Assembly (NCBI RefSeq): GCF_034479615.1
Contig: NZ_CP140255.1
Location: forward strand, 1,364,001-1,428,000
Direction of reading: 5' to 3'
Origin: Vreelandella neptunia
GTDB lineage: Bacteria; Pseudomonadota; Gammaproteobacteria; Pseudomonadales; Halomonadaceae
DNA length: 64,000 bases
Part shown: in pieces, positions 37,901 through 45,292 of the stretch
How positions within the stretch are numbered: the stretch's first letter is position 1
Layout: each line of letters starts with the position of its first letter
Notes under the pieces: generated by a model
Told to the model about the DNA's origin: nothing
Seen by the model: the letters and a program-made list of their open reading frames with translations, nothing else
Databases searched by the model: none
Program-made: the position numbers and the translations under genes

Positions 37901-38233
37901 TTTGACGCTTTGGCGTTCACTATCATCTAGAAAGTTTTCCGGGCGAGCTGGTAAAAAACACTCGATTAGGCCTGCATCTTCTGCCAAATGGCGCATGCGT
38001 TGCTCTGGATCTTCGGTAAGGACCCAGTCGGCCAACTCGTCAGAGGCTTCGTGTAGCGCATCAGCAACGTCTTGGGTTAGTAGCCAGAAGTCGCCTGTCC
38101 CGGTGATGTAAATAATGTCAGCCCACTGCTTGGCGACACACATCAAGGGCTCTTCGTCGGGTATCTCGCCTAAATAAGGCCCTAGATTGAATCTATCTAA
38201 ATTAATAGCGTTGCTTGGCCCGTTCGCCGTCAT
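34940..38233 (-). CDS. Large T6SS effector candidate of unrecognised family
   Basis: 1097 residues, no signal peptide. I do not recognise a catalytic domain. N-terminal half (1-500): acidic, helical, coiled-coil-prone (ELSEWATATARRAQ, QLDALYEAAEHQVARM). A middle linker (about 610-670) is rich in Ser/Asn/Gly. Then Gly/Ala-rich alternating segments (GFAGASLALTAQTGLSF, ALKAFAGATLGVQTA, LGLEANGGIGGELGMRLGL, AKLVAGVGVGGQLAIEL) resemble those in some membrane-acting T6SS effectors. The C-terminal 200 residues are helical and charged. I found no HKD phospholipase motif, lipase GxSxG box or PAAR repeat. It starts with a 4-bp overlap after the DUF4123 gene, which follows vgrG, so it is probably loaded on this VgrG. 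Signal peptides on the adjacent immunity candidates suggest action in the periplasm or at the inner membrane. Confidence 0.7.
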   Translation of the reverse strand: MTANGPSNAINLDRFNLGPYLGEIPDEEPLMCVAKQWADIIYITGTGDFWLLTQDVADALHEASDELADWVLTEDPEQRMRHLAEDAGLIECFLPARPENFLDDSERQSVKAKLERLAELLNADRTEEEEAIDAGQRVSEYRPLMENGWMWISPLLVSGSYAWDRLTRPEETRLISELHSLYQTGTEKAKEAGYVLDGGRYYGAWEEEIEKALETYRQCREKFIREMVSVDNPGEFLSVSEALTEYQAFLEDCESMTPKDSSRCEVIRDYFQASAEQLDADVSAYQMSILTLATLGVATPEWALADVTTTSMQGRLEPGVNGFDYYNRTLKQAVDIFKDIEDELSEWATATARRAQLPVHLFEEERTEFQRLTNQLDALYEAAEHQVARMVPQRVLYWQADIEDQRHALGYKRQSIDVLVRNDFPLREFSSPMGRRSLSHVSLRHLMRDMPDAERATLERHLEQDGVLPATLWQANETALSSWLARRGCERILRHTEWFEEPLGFFLPDQLYATLSARGHIVESLQDKGAKADWKDTLEKIIFTGPSREKLRLFDASAQAQMLRLVGMPHTELNEALGVHFEEPVTLIERNATLEVFELEETKTTSGVNASSSAKRNNEVGAQRNMGGPHDQSWQSTRDPNARGTKVSGGVNHQLSIKGTYNLARGEISLGTFNLPEEANAQPYYAVLQENDGERRNLGRYSLQVTAVAKGFAGASLALTAQTGLSFDHKGVKITGTEWAKREAEGGALKAFAGATLGVQTACSLRWKPPMDITRQLPQLADQDWLTLSTQRNDLEVWRSLGKAVLGLEANGGIGGELGMRLGLHQGKFIAYVRAKLVAGVGVGGQLAIELDPRQLNLWMMMLSQALRDNDYGFVDWVDADAFEGFSHLSYLATTTLLDVSLLAARGIDGIKRLYELMTQSNRAVMVAYAFVNDPRQKEMCSWVQHLPPEALGPLLNTLITSPGWFFPTVDIDGDKVDRGRAIDLQQIAIAQCVEWLEQGYLDNRYSREAAEHLFERAVARMSQTGQFDSYSSWVEAYCHNREELDEFMKRNGEGSADARREKEKYDQISRRLGTDIEEYRETYSTPRGTRVRYREN

Positions 38234-39057
38234 GCTAAGCTCTCCATCGCACTAACACGCTGCTTAGTAGTTAATCTTTGATCGTGAAGTATGTCTTCAT
38301 GCTGCATCCATATTGACTCGTCAGCGTGTTGTATCGCTGCAAGTAAGCGCATCAGGTCACGTCCGCGTTTAATGCCGCATCCCGAACATTTTTTTAGCCT
38401 TTCCAGCCAGTTTCTTGGCAACTCTTCCAAGGGGATTTTGGTGGTATCACTCAACCACCACGCCTGTTGGCTTTCCTTCAACGCCGCTTCCATTGCGGCG
38501 CTAAGTTGCCATCGCTCTGATGTTGCAGAGAAGGGAGCATTGGTCTGCCACACCAGCCACTGGCCCTGAGGAGTGGGGGTTGCCACTTGATGCAGAGAGT
38601 TTAACCAGTGTGAGTAAATGCTGGCGGGAGCGCTGGCGAGCAGTGCGATCCAGGCCGCAGGCTGCTGAAGATTGATCAATGATTTACCGCCGTGCGGGTC
38701 ATCCAGCATGAAGAGTGCCTGTAAACAATCAGCAGTGCTGTACAGCGTTTCATTGGGCAGTGGTTGGCACACCCATCCCAAACGCTGCTGGCAGAGCATT
38801 TTGGCGAAATGCCAAGCTTCACTGCCTACTTCAATATCCAGTAGCCAGGGGCTGGCTTCCAATAGAGGTGACAGCGGCGTACCCGCAAACAGCGCTATAA
38901 AGTCGCGCTTGCCCGAAAGGGATAGCAGTGACCTACACTGATCCGGCGAACGACGCTGGTCGAGTACGACATAAACCGTTTGACCGTGCTTTAAGCTCCC
39001 TTCTGGACGATCAACCCGGCGGCTACGCTCGCTAATATTGCTTAACCAACCAGGCAT
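38230..39057 (-). CDS. DUF4123 family T6SS adaptor/chaperone (Tap/TEC)
   Basis: Cytoplasmic adaptor expected to bind the downstream effector and hand it to VgrG. The DUF4123 signature is visible in VYVVLDQRR near the start, then ALFAGTPLSPLLEASPWLLD and GWVCQPLPNETLYSTADCLQ, covering about residues 25-150. I start at ATG 39057 (MPGWLSNI, 275 residues) after GAGAGG; the frame also runs back to 39078. The start overlaps the vgrG end by 16 bp and the stop overlaps the effector start by 4 bp, so vgrG, adaptor and effector are translationally linked. Confidence 0.86.
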   Translation of the reverse strand: MPGWLSNISERSRRVDRPEGSLKHGQTVYVVLDQRRSPDQCRSLLSLSGKRDFIALFAGTPLSPLLEASPWLLDIEVGSEAWHFAKMLCQQRLGWVCQPLPNETLYSTADCLQALFMLDDPHGGKSLINLQQPAAWIALLASAPASIYSHWLNSLHQVATPTPQGQWLVWQTNAPFSATSERWQLSAAMEAALKESQQAWWLSDTTKIPLEELPRNWLERLKKCSGCGIKRGRDLMRLLAAIQHADESIWMQHEDILHDQRLTTKQRVSAMESLA

Positions 39058-41162
39058 GGACAATCCTCTCGGGTGCATTGGGTGTTACTCATCTTGCCGC
39101 AAATCGGCATAATGACGGCTTCGCTCAGTTGATAATCCGTAAGCTTGGGCAGTGAGGTGGGCGGTATTGCTTGATGCACCTCCGCCATTGCATGCCCAGG
39201 TAGTAGCGGGCTTTCTGTCGCTTGCCCGCTGCCGTTGCCGGGGTTGCCACCGGAATTGATATTGACCTGTGAGCCAACAATGCTTACCCCGCTGGGGTCT
39301 AGTTTGATAAAGCTGCCGCCGACTTTAAGAGTGATCTCCGAACCGGCCTCAATAACCACTTTCATACCGGCTTTGTGGTGTATCTCTTGCCCAGCTTCTG
39401 CCAAATAGGCCTGACCTAATCGCATGTGCTGTGTGCCATCAACAGTAAGGTGATCATTGCCATTTACTTTGGTACAACGGTTACCGTGCACCGTGTGATG
39501 ATCGTCGTTATCGATCTCGCTGATGCGATCGTTGCGCACCTTGAGGTGGCTGTCTCGGCGGATCTCCTCGGTGCGGTCGTTAAGGGTCAGCAGCTCCAGG
39601 TCTTTTTGGGCGTGGAGCCAGATCTGCTCTTCACCAGTGGCGTCCTCGAAGCGCAGTTCGTTAAAGCCTTCCGATTTGTGGCTTTGGGTGCGGATGACCG
39701 TTCGGGTCTTGTGCTCCGGCAGTGGGTAGGGCGGGGTATTCACCGCGTGATAGTTGCGCCCGGTGACTAGCGGTTGATCGGGGTCACCCTCTAAAAACGA
39801 AACAATGACCTCATGGCCGATCCGGGGGATCGCCATGCTGCCGTAGCCCCCTCCGGCCCAGCCCTGGGCCACCCGCACCCAGCAACTGGCGGTTTCGTTG
39901 GGCTCGGCGTAGCGATCCCAGGGAAACTGCACCTTGACCCGGCCATGTTCGTCGCAGTAGATCTCTTCACCTTCGGGGCCGACCACAAAGGCCACCTGGG
40001 GGCCATCGACCCGCGGCTTGGGGTTGGGCACCGGGCGGAAGGTCTGATCCTTCGGCATGATCACCACGTCATTGTGGTAGCGGGTCATTAGCTCGCCTGA
40101 TTGGGCACTGTTCCCGTTATTTCCCCGGGCCATGCCGTCCTCTTCCAGGGCCTGAGGCTGTTCGCCGTGGTGAACCACCGAAACCACCTGCCAAGCGCGG
40201 TTAAGGCTATCGATATCGTGGTCGGTGAGGGTAAAGCAGATACCGGGGGCGAGTTCCGGCAGGTCACTCTCGGCCTCGGCGGTGGTTGCATCGGCGCGCA
40301 GGGACTCTAAGCGGTGGCGGGTAAAGGGCTTGCCGGAGGCATCCTTCTTGTAGCGGCCGGGGTAGTCGAAGTGTTCGTAATCCTCCCGCTGGGCGTGTTC
40401 GCCCAGCCCCGGCGCCTGGTGCTCGTGGATCTGCGCATAGGCAGGGTTTTTAAATGTGTAATCCTTGAGCATCGCCGAGGCGGGGCGCACCCGGCTAACC
40501 TGACGCAATTTACGCAGGTGGCGTCGGGGCGGGGTACCCCCGGCGCGACTGTGGTAGGTGCGCTCGCCCACGCTGGGCAGCACCACCGTGGCATCGGCAA
40601 ACACCAGCTGGTGTTTACCACCTTCGGCATTTTCAAATTCATGAAAATAGAAGCAGCCCTCTTCGGCGGCTAAACGCTCGATAAAGGCCAGGTCGGTCTC
40701 GCGGTACTGAACCAGAAACTCCCGATCCAGGGGCGTGCGAGTGGTGGCAAAGCCGATATCGGTGAGGCTGCGTTCGCTGGCTAAAGTGGTGATGGCGTCA
40801 AAAGGCGAGGTGTCCTGAAAGATCCGCGAATTATGGCGCAGCGATAGCCTCCACAGCGCGGGACGAATCTCCACCCGATAGAAGCTGCGCCGGTGTCCCC
40901 TGTCGCCGCGGTGAAGCTCTGAAATCATGCCATGCACGCGACGTAGCGGCTCGCCGTCCTGCCAAATGGTCAGCGTGGCGTTTTGATCCAAGCAGTCGCT
41001 GGGCGACAGGTCGTGGGTGCGGCTGGCAAACTCAACCGAGAGCGCAAACGGCTCAGAGAGGGCCTCGCGATGGGTAAAGCGCACCACGGCGGTGTCATCG
41101 GCCCCGGGTAGGGTCAGGGTAAACTGTAAGCCTGTGCTATCCGCCCCCGTCCTTTTAGACAT
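39042..41162 (-). CDS. vgrG: Type VI secretion tip protein VgrG
   Basis: Trimeric spike protein of the T6SS. ATG 41162 follows AAGGAGCGGC (706 residues, MSKRTGADS); an upstream frame to 41246 lacks a site. The gp27-like region spans about 10-380 (FVQ.. replaced by FLVQYRETDLAFIERLAAEE, GCFYFHEF), and the gp5-like OB-fold and spike follow (GEEIYCDEHGRVKVQFPWDR, IPRIGHEVIVSFLEGDPDQP, TGRNYHAVNTPPYPLPEHKT). The needle-like beta-helix repeats include DSHLKVRNDRISEIDNDDHH. The extreme C-terminus is unusual: a tail ending CGKMSNTQCTREDCPCLVG with four Cys. No PAAR protein or structural tss genes are in the window, so this is an orphan vgrG cassette. Confidence 0.94.
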   Translation of the reverse strand: MSKRTGADSTGLQFTLTLPGADDTAVVRFTHREALSEPFALSVEFASRTHDLSPSDCLDQNATLTIWQDGEPLRRVHGMISELHRGDRGHRRSFYRVEIRPALWRLSLRHNSRIFQDTSPFDAITTLASERSLTDIGFATTRTPLDREFLVQYRETDLAFIERLAAEEGCFYFHEFENAEGGKHQLVFADATVVLPSVGERTYHSRAGGTPPRRHLRKLRQVSRVRPASAMLKDYTFKNPAYAQIHEHQAPGLGEHAQREDYEHFDYPGRYKKDASGKPFTRHRLESLRADATTAEAESDLPELAPGICFTLTDHDIDSLNRAWQVVSVVHHGEQPQALEEDGMARGNNGNSAQSGELMTRYHNDVVIMPKDQTFRPVPNPKPRVDGPQVAFVVGPEGEEIYCDEHGRVKVQFPWDRYAEPNETASCWVRVAQGWAGGGYGSMAIPRIGHEVIVSFLEGDPDQPLVTGRNYHAVNTPPYPLPEHKTRTVIRTQSHKSEGFNELRFEDATGEEQIWLHAQKDLELLTLNDRTEEIRRDSHLKVRNDRISEIDNDDHHTVHGNRCTKVNGNDHLTVDGTQHMRLGQAYLAEAGQEIHHKAGMKVVIEAGSEITLKVGGSFIKLDPSGVSIVGSQVNINSGGNPGNGSGQATESPLLPGHAMAEVHQAIPPTSLPKLTDYQLSEAVIMPICGKMSNTQCTREDCPCLVG

Positions 41163-41255
41163 AATGCCGCTCCTTGGATCATCAACTGCTAATGAGAAAC
41201 GGTCAGGATAGCGAGCCGGGGTCAGAGAGCAAGGCCTGGAGGGCAAGTGACAGGG

Positions 41256-41309
41256 ATCTCTTACACGTTTGTAAGAGATCTCTTACAAAATTTTAAGCGA
41301 TGTCTTACA
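41256..41309. promoter_or_regulatory. Cluster of 10-bp repeats upstream of vgrG, candidate operator
   Basis: The sequence ATCTCTTACA occurs at 41256-41265 and 41278-41287, with a one-base variant ATGTCTTACA at 41300-41309, so the starts are exactly 22 bp apart. An inverted copy TGTAAGAGAT lies at 41270-41279, forming a perfect 10-bp palindrome (4-nt loop) with the first. They lie 94-147 bp before the vgrG ATG. Two-turn spacing suggests cooperative binding of a regulator. The remaining part of the 330-bp vgrG-lysR gap holds only a doubtful small frame. Confidence 0.55.
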
Positions 41310-41492
41310 GCTTATGGAGCTTAGCGGTGATTGGCTGAAAAGTGCTGCTCCCAGAGTGATGGCAAACCGGGAAGTATTTGGAGTGCTGAGGAGCTTCAAT
41401 TACTGAAGACGAATTGCGAACTGGCCACTGTTGAGCTGGCCAAGCTGCTACTAAGGGCTCGGAGGCAGGTACAGCATCAGAACGGGCATAGA

Positions 41493-42353
41493 TTAAAGCC
41501 TAAACCCTTCAACAATATGCTCGGCCAGGCTATCGATAATCGGTGACTGGGTGGAGGAGGTGTGCTGCAAAACGATGGACGCTTCCGGCAGTTCGGGAAA
41601 CCCTTCTATTTTACCCAATATCTGCATGTCGGCGGTGACTAAACTGCGCATCCAGGCAGACACTGCCAATCCCGCCCCCACAACCGCCTGTAACGTCGCC
41701 AAGCTTGGGCTGCTGTAAGCGACTCGATAGGCCCGGCCTGCGCGATCCAGTGCATTGCAGGCGTGACGCCGACAAAAGCAGGGTGCCTCAAACATGGCAA
41801 GGGGCACCGGTGTCTGTAAATGAGTGCTGTGGCTCTCAGCAGAGACCCATACCGTGGGCTCCCGTCTTAATATGGTGCCAATCTCATCGCCAATTTCCCG
41901 GGTCATAATGATCAGGTCTAGGCTGTCTTTAGGCTGCTGAGAGAGTACCGAAGACGGCGCGCAGTGCACATCCACATCTACCAGTGGCCAGGCTTGGGAG
42001 AAGGTTTTCAGAATGCCGGGCAGAAAACGCATCACATAGTCATCGGGCACTCCCAGGCGTACACGACCCACCATATCGGGCTGGCGTAGCAGCGTCAGCG
42101 CCTCTCCCTGCAGCGATAAAATCTTGCGCGCATAGCCCAGCAGCGTATGGCCTTCGCTGGTCAGCTGCAGCGGCTTGCTTTGGCGCACAAACAGCGGGCG
42201 CTGAATAACGTCCTCTTCCAACCGCTTAATTTGCATACTCACTGCCGATTGGGTGCGGTTCACCGTCTGAGCGGCGCGGGTAAAGCCGCCTTGATCAACA
42301 ATGGCAACAAAGGTACGTAGCAGTTCGTGATCGATCGTGGGAAGCATAGCCAT
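41493..42353 (-). CDS. LysR-family transcriptional regulator
   Basis: The N-terminal winged helix-turn-helix (about 5-65: LLRTFVAIVDQGGFTRAAQT, SAVSMQIKRLEE) is followed by a substrate-binding domain. The start is uncertain: ATGs at 42362, 42353 and 42347 are all in frame and none has a strong ribosome site; 42353 gives MAMLPTIDHELL. About 286 residues. It is divergent from the small DUF1127 gene (122 bp between starts), a common arrangement in gammaproteobacteria, and probably controls that gene. Its 3' end faces the T6SS cassette. Confidence 0.88.
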   Translation of the reverse strand: MAMLPTIDHELLRTFVAIVDQGGFTRAAQTVNRTQSAVSMQIKRLEEDVIQRPLFVRQSKPLQLTSEGHTLLGYARKILSLQGEALTLLRQPDMVGRVRLGVPDDYVMRFLPGILKTFSQAWPLVDVDVHCAPSSVLSQQPKDSLDLIIMTREIGDEIGTILRREPTVWVSAESHSTHLQTPVPLAMFEAPCFCRRHACNALDRAGRAYRVAYSSPSLATLQAVVGAGLAVSAWMRSLVTADMQILGKIEGFPELPEASIVLQHTSSTQSPIIDSLAEHIVEGFRL

Positions 42354-42475
42354 AAGTATCAATCTTGCTGATGTTGAGCATAAGGAGTATTCGTTGGATT
42401 GATTTTAGACGCTGCTCAATACTTCCTTCAACGCTTATTTGCTATGCCGTTGTAAGCGGCTATAAGGAGGTTGAA

Positions 42476-42706
42476 ATGGAGTGCTCAGTCGCAAGTCATC
42501 AAAACGTACAGCGCCAGCAGGCGGAGCAGTGCGACAAAAAAGTAACCTGGCGGGAAAGGCTCTATCGCTGGCGGCAGCTGCGTCGTGAACGCTATGCGTT
42601 GCGCCATTTGAACGACGATATGTTGAAAGATATTGGCATTAGCCGGGAAGCCGTTCAGCGCGAGTCACGCCGTCCGTTCTGGGATGACCACGGGTGGCGA
42701 CGCTGA
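42476..42706 (+). CDS. DUF1127 family small basic protein
   Basis: 76 residues. ATG 42476 follows a full AAGGAGG site at 6 nt; the frame from 42365 has no site. The DUF1127 pattern is in the C-terminal half: WRERLYRWRQLRRERYALRH then LNDDMLKDIGISREAVQRE. Such proteins are Arg-rich and some bind RNA or influence metabolism, but the role here is not known. Divergent from the LysR regulator. Confidence 0.85.
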   Translation: MECSVASHQNVQRQQAEQCDKKVTWRERLYRWRQLRRERYALRHLNDDMLKDIGISREAVQRESRRPFWDDHGWRR

Positions 42707-42786
42707 AGCCGCAAGTCATGCCAGCCGTGGCGCGTTTGTGATACCTTGTTGGCACTAAAAAATGCTGCATGAGTTAGTTGCAATTT

Positions 42787-45144
42787 ATGGATGTCAATCA
42801 GCGTATTATTTCCCGCCTGGCCACTGAGCTTGGTGTGCGTCCCGAGCAAGTATCTGCCACGGTGGAGCTGCTGGATGGCGGCGCCACCGTGCCGTTTATT
42901 GCCCGTTACCGTAAAGAAGTCACCGGCGCGCTGGACGATATCCAGCTGCGCCAGTTGGATGAACGTCTTCGCTATCTGCGTGAGTTGGAAGAGCGCCGCG
43001 CCGCGGTACTTGTCGCCATTGATGAGCAGGGCAAGCTCGATGCTACGCTGAAAGCCAGCATTGACGCCGCCGAGACCAAGCAACGGTTGGAAGATTTATA
43101 CCTGCCGTTTAAGAAAAAACGCCGCACCAAAGCGCAAATCGCTCGCGAAGCAGGGCTTGAGCCGTTGGCGGATGCGCTGCTTGCCGATCCAACGCTTAAT
43201 CCGGAAAGCGAAGCGGAAAACTATCTGCGTCCGACTGAGGGTGATATCCCTGCCATCGAAGATGCCAAAGCCGCCCTGGATGGCGCCAAGCAGATCTTGA
43301 TGGAGCGCTTCGCCGAGGATCCCGAACTCATCGGCCAACTGCGTGAACGGCTGTGGCAAGAGGGCGAGCTCAGTGCCCGCGTTCTGGATGGCAAGCAGCA
43401 GGAGGGCGCCAAATTCTCCGACTATTTCGAACACGATGAGAAACTCGCCAAAGCGCCATCACACCGCGCCTTGGCAATGTTCCGAGCGCGTAACGAAGGC
43501 GTGTTGAGCCTGTCGATTCGTCTACCCGGCGAAGACGAAGCTCTCATTCACCCCGCCCAGTTGGCGATTGCCAAGCAGTTTGGGATCAGCGACCAGGGCC
43601 GACCGGCAGATAAATGGTTAGCCGAAGTCGTCCGCTGGACCTGGCGGGTGAAGCTCTATACAGCACTGGAGACCGAGCTGCTGGGTCGCCTACGCGAACA
43701 GGCCGAGCTTACCGCCATTGAAGTGTTTGCGGCTAATCTAAAAGACCTGCTGCTAGCCGCGCCGGCGGGGCAGAAAGTCACCCTTGCCATCGACCCCGGT
43801 CAGCGCACCGGCTGTAAGGTTGCGGTGATCGATGCTACCGGGCAATTTGTCGATCACACCACTATCTACCCCCATGCGCCGCAAAACCAGTGGAATGAAG
43901 CCTTGAACGTGCTGGCTAAGCTGGTGAAACAGCACGGCGTCGAGCTGATTGCGGTGGGTAACGGTACCGCCAGTCGTGAAACTGACAAGCTCGCAGGGGA
44001 GCTGCTAAAAGCCCTGGCGCCAGCGCATCGGCTAAGCAAAGTGATGGTCTCTGAAGCAGGCGCCTCGGTTTACTCCGCCTCGGAGTATGCCTCACGGGAA
44101 ATGCCGGATCTCGATGTTACCGTCCGCGGTGCTGTTTCCATCGGCCGCCGCCTGCAAGACCCGCTGGCCGAGCTGGTTAAGATCGAGCCTAAATCCATCG
44201 GTGTGGGCCAGTACCAGCACGATGTTTCTCAGGTGCAGCTATCGCGTAGCCTGGAAGTGGTCATTGAGGACTGTGTTAACGCTGTAGGTGTTGACCTCAA
44301 TACCGCTTCCAGCGCACTGCTCTCACGGGTAGCCGGTCTGAGTGCTGCGCTGGCCGAAAATATCGTTGCCCAGCGCAATGTCAAAGGCGCCTTCAAAAGC
44401 CGTAAAGAGCTGTTAGAAGTGAGCCGCCTCGGTGCCAAAACCTTCGAGCAGTGCGCGGGCTTCCTGCGTATCCACAATGCTGATAATCCCTTGGATGCCA
44501 GCGCCGTCCACCCGGAAGCCTACCCACTGGTGGAACGTATCGCCAAGCAGAGCGGCCGTGAAGTGCGCGGCTTGATTGGCGACAGCGCCGCTCTGAAAGC
44601 GTTAAAGCCCGCCGATTTTGCCGATGAGCGTTTCGGCGTGCCCACCGTCAGCGATATCCTCAAAGAGCTGGATAAACCCGGCCGCGACCCTCGCCCTGAG
44701 TTTAAAGCGGCTGAGTTCCGCGAAGGGGTCGAAACCCTTAATGATCTCAAGCTTTCCATGGTGCTCGAAGGCACAGTCACCAACGTGACCCACTTCGGCG
44801 CTTTTGTGGATATCGGCGTTCATCAGGATGGCCTGGTGCATATCTCGGCGCTATCTGATCGTTTTATCGATGATCCGCGCAGCGTAGTCAAAGCAGGGGA
44901 TATCGTCACCGTTAAAGTGATGAGCATCGATATCCCCCGTAAACGGGTAGGTCTATCGATGCGTTTGGATGACCAGCCTGAGGCTGAAAACGGTGCCAAT
45001 AAGCTCAGTGGCTCGCCTAAAGATCAACACAATGGTGCCCGTAAACCGGCTCGAAACCAGCGTAACAACGCCAATAAAGCGGAAGCGCCGGAGCCTATGG
45101 GTGCACTGGGTGCTGCGCTGCTGAAAGCGCGTGGCGGCAAATAG
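42787..45144 (+). CDS. tex: Transcription accessory protein Tex (S1 RNA-binding)
   Basis: Nucleic-acid-binding protein of 785 residues. Order: an N-terminal helical region (VELLDGGATVPFIARYRKEV), a YqgF/RNase H-like domain (LAIDPGQRTGCKVAVIDATG), helix-hairpin-helix repeats (AVGVDLNTASSALLSRVAGL), and an S1 domain near 655-725 (LEGTVTNVTHFGAFVDIGVH, VGLSMRLD). The tail is low-complexity and rich in Asn/Lys/Ala. I start at ATG 42787 (MDVNQR); the frame from 42778 begins with TTG. Confidence 0.95.
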   Translation: MDVNQRIISRLATELGVRPEQVSATVELLDGGATVPFIARYRKEVTGALDDIQLRQLDERLRYLRELEERRAAVLVAIDEQGKLDATLKASIDAAETKQRLEDLYLPFKKKRRTKAQIAREAGLEPLADALLADPTLNPESEAENYLRPTEGDIPAIEDAKAALDGAKQILMERFAEDPELIGQLRERLWQEGELSARVLDGKQQEGAKFSDYFEHDEKLAKAPSHRALAMFRARNEGVLSLSIRLPGEDEALIHPAQLAIAKQFGISDQGRPADKWLAEVVRWTWRVKLYTALETELLGRLREQAELTAIEVFAANLKDLLLAAPAGQKVTLAIDPGQRTGCKVAVIDATGQFVDHTTIYPHAPQNQWNEALNVLAKLVKQHGVELIAVGNGTASRETDKLAGELLKALAPAHRLSKVMVSEAGASVYSASEYASREMPDLDVTVRGAVSIGRRLQDPLAELVKIEPKSIGVGQYQHDVSQVQLSRSLEVVIEDCVNAVGVDLNTASSALLSRVAGLSAALAENIVAQRNVKGAFKSRKELLEVSRLGAKTFEQCAGFLRIHNADNPLDASAVHPEAYPLVERIAKQSGREVRGLIGDSAALKALKPADFADERFGVPTVSDILKELDKPGRDPRPEFKAAEFREGVETLNDLKLSMVLEGTVTNVTHFGAFVDIGVHQDGLVHISALSDRFIDDPRSVVKAGDIVTVKVMSIDIPRKRVGLSMRLDDQPEAENGANKLSGSPKDQHNGARKPARNQRNNANKAEAPEPMGALGAALLKARGGK

Positions 45145-45252
45145 TCGCGTGCCCTGGAAGCGAAGGTGTCTTGAAAAAACGATCGTTGCCGCCATATCCT
45201 GTTTTCTGTTTTTGAATCAGCGATGATGGCGATGCCACCTGACTACACCAAG

Positions 45253-45272
45253 GCCCGCTCACGGCGGGCTTT
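45253..45272 (+). terminator. Short hairpin between tex and gshA
   Basis: GCCCGC-TCACG-GCGGGC with TTTA following, 108 bp after the tex stop and ending about 5 bp before the gshA ribosome site. Probably the tex terminator; being so close to the AAGGAG it could also affect gshA translation. Confidence 0.6.
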
Positions 45273-45292
45273 ACTGACAAGGAGTGTTCACC

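Noticed and set aside
34940..38233. Phospholipase D or lipase identity for the effector, by analogy with PldB and its Sel1 immunity genes
   Set aside because: No HxKxxxxD pair and no GxSxG nucleophile box could be found in the protein.
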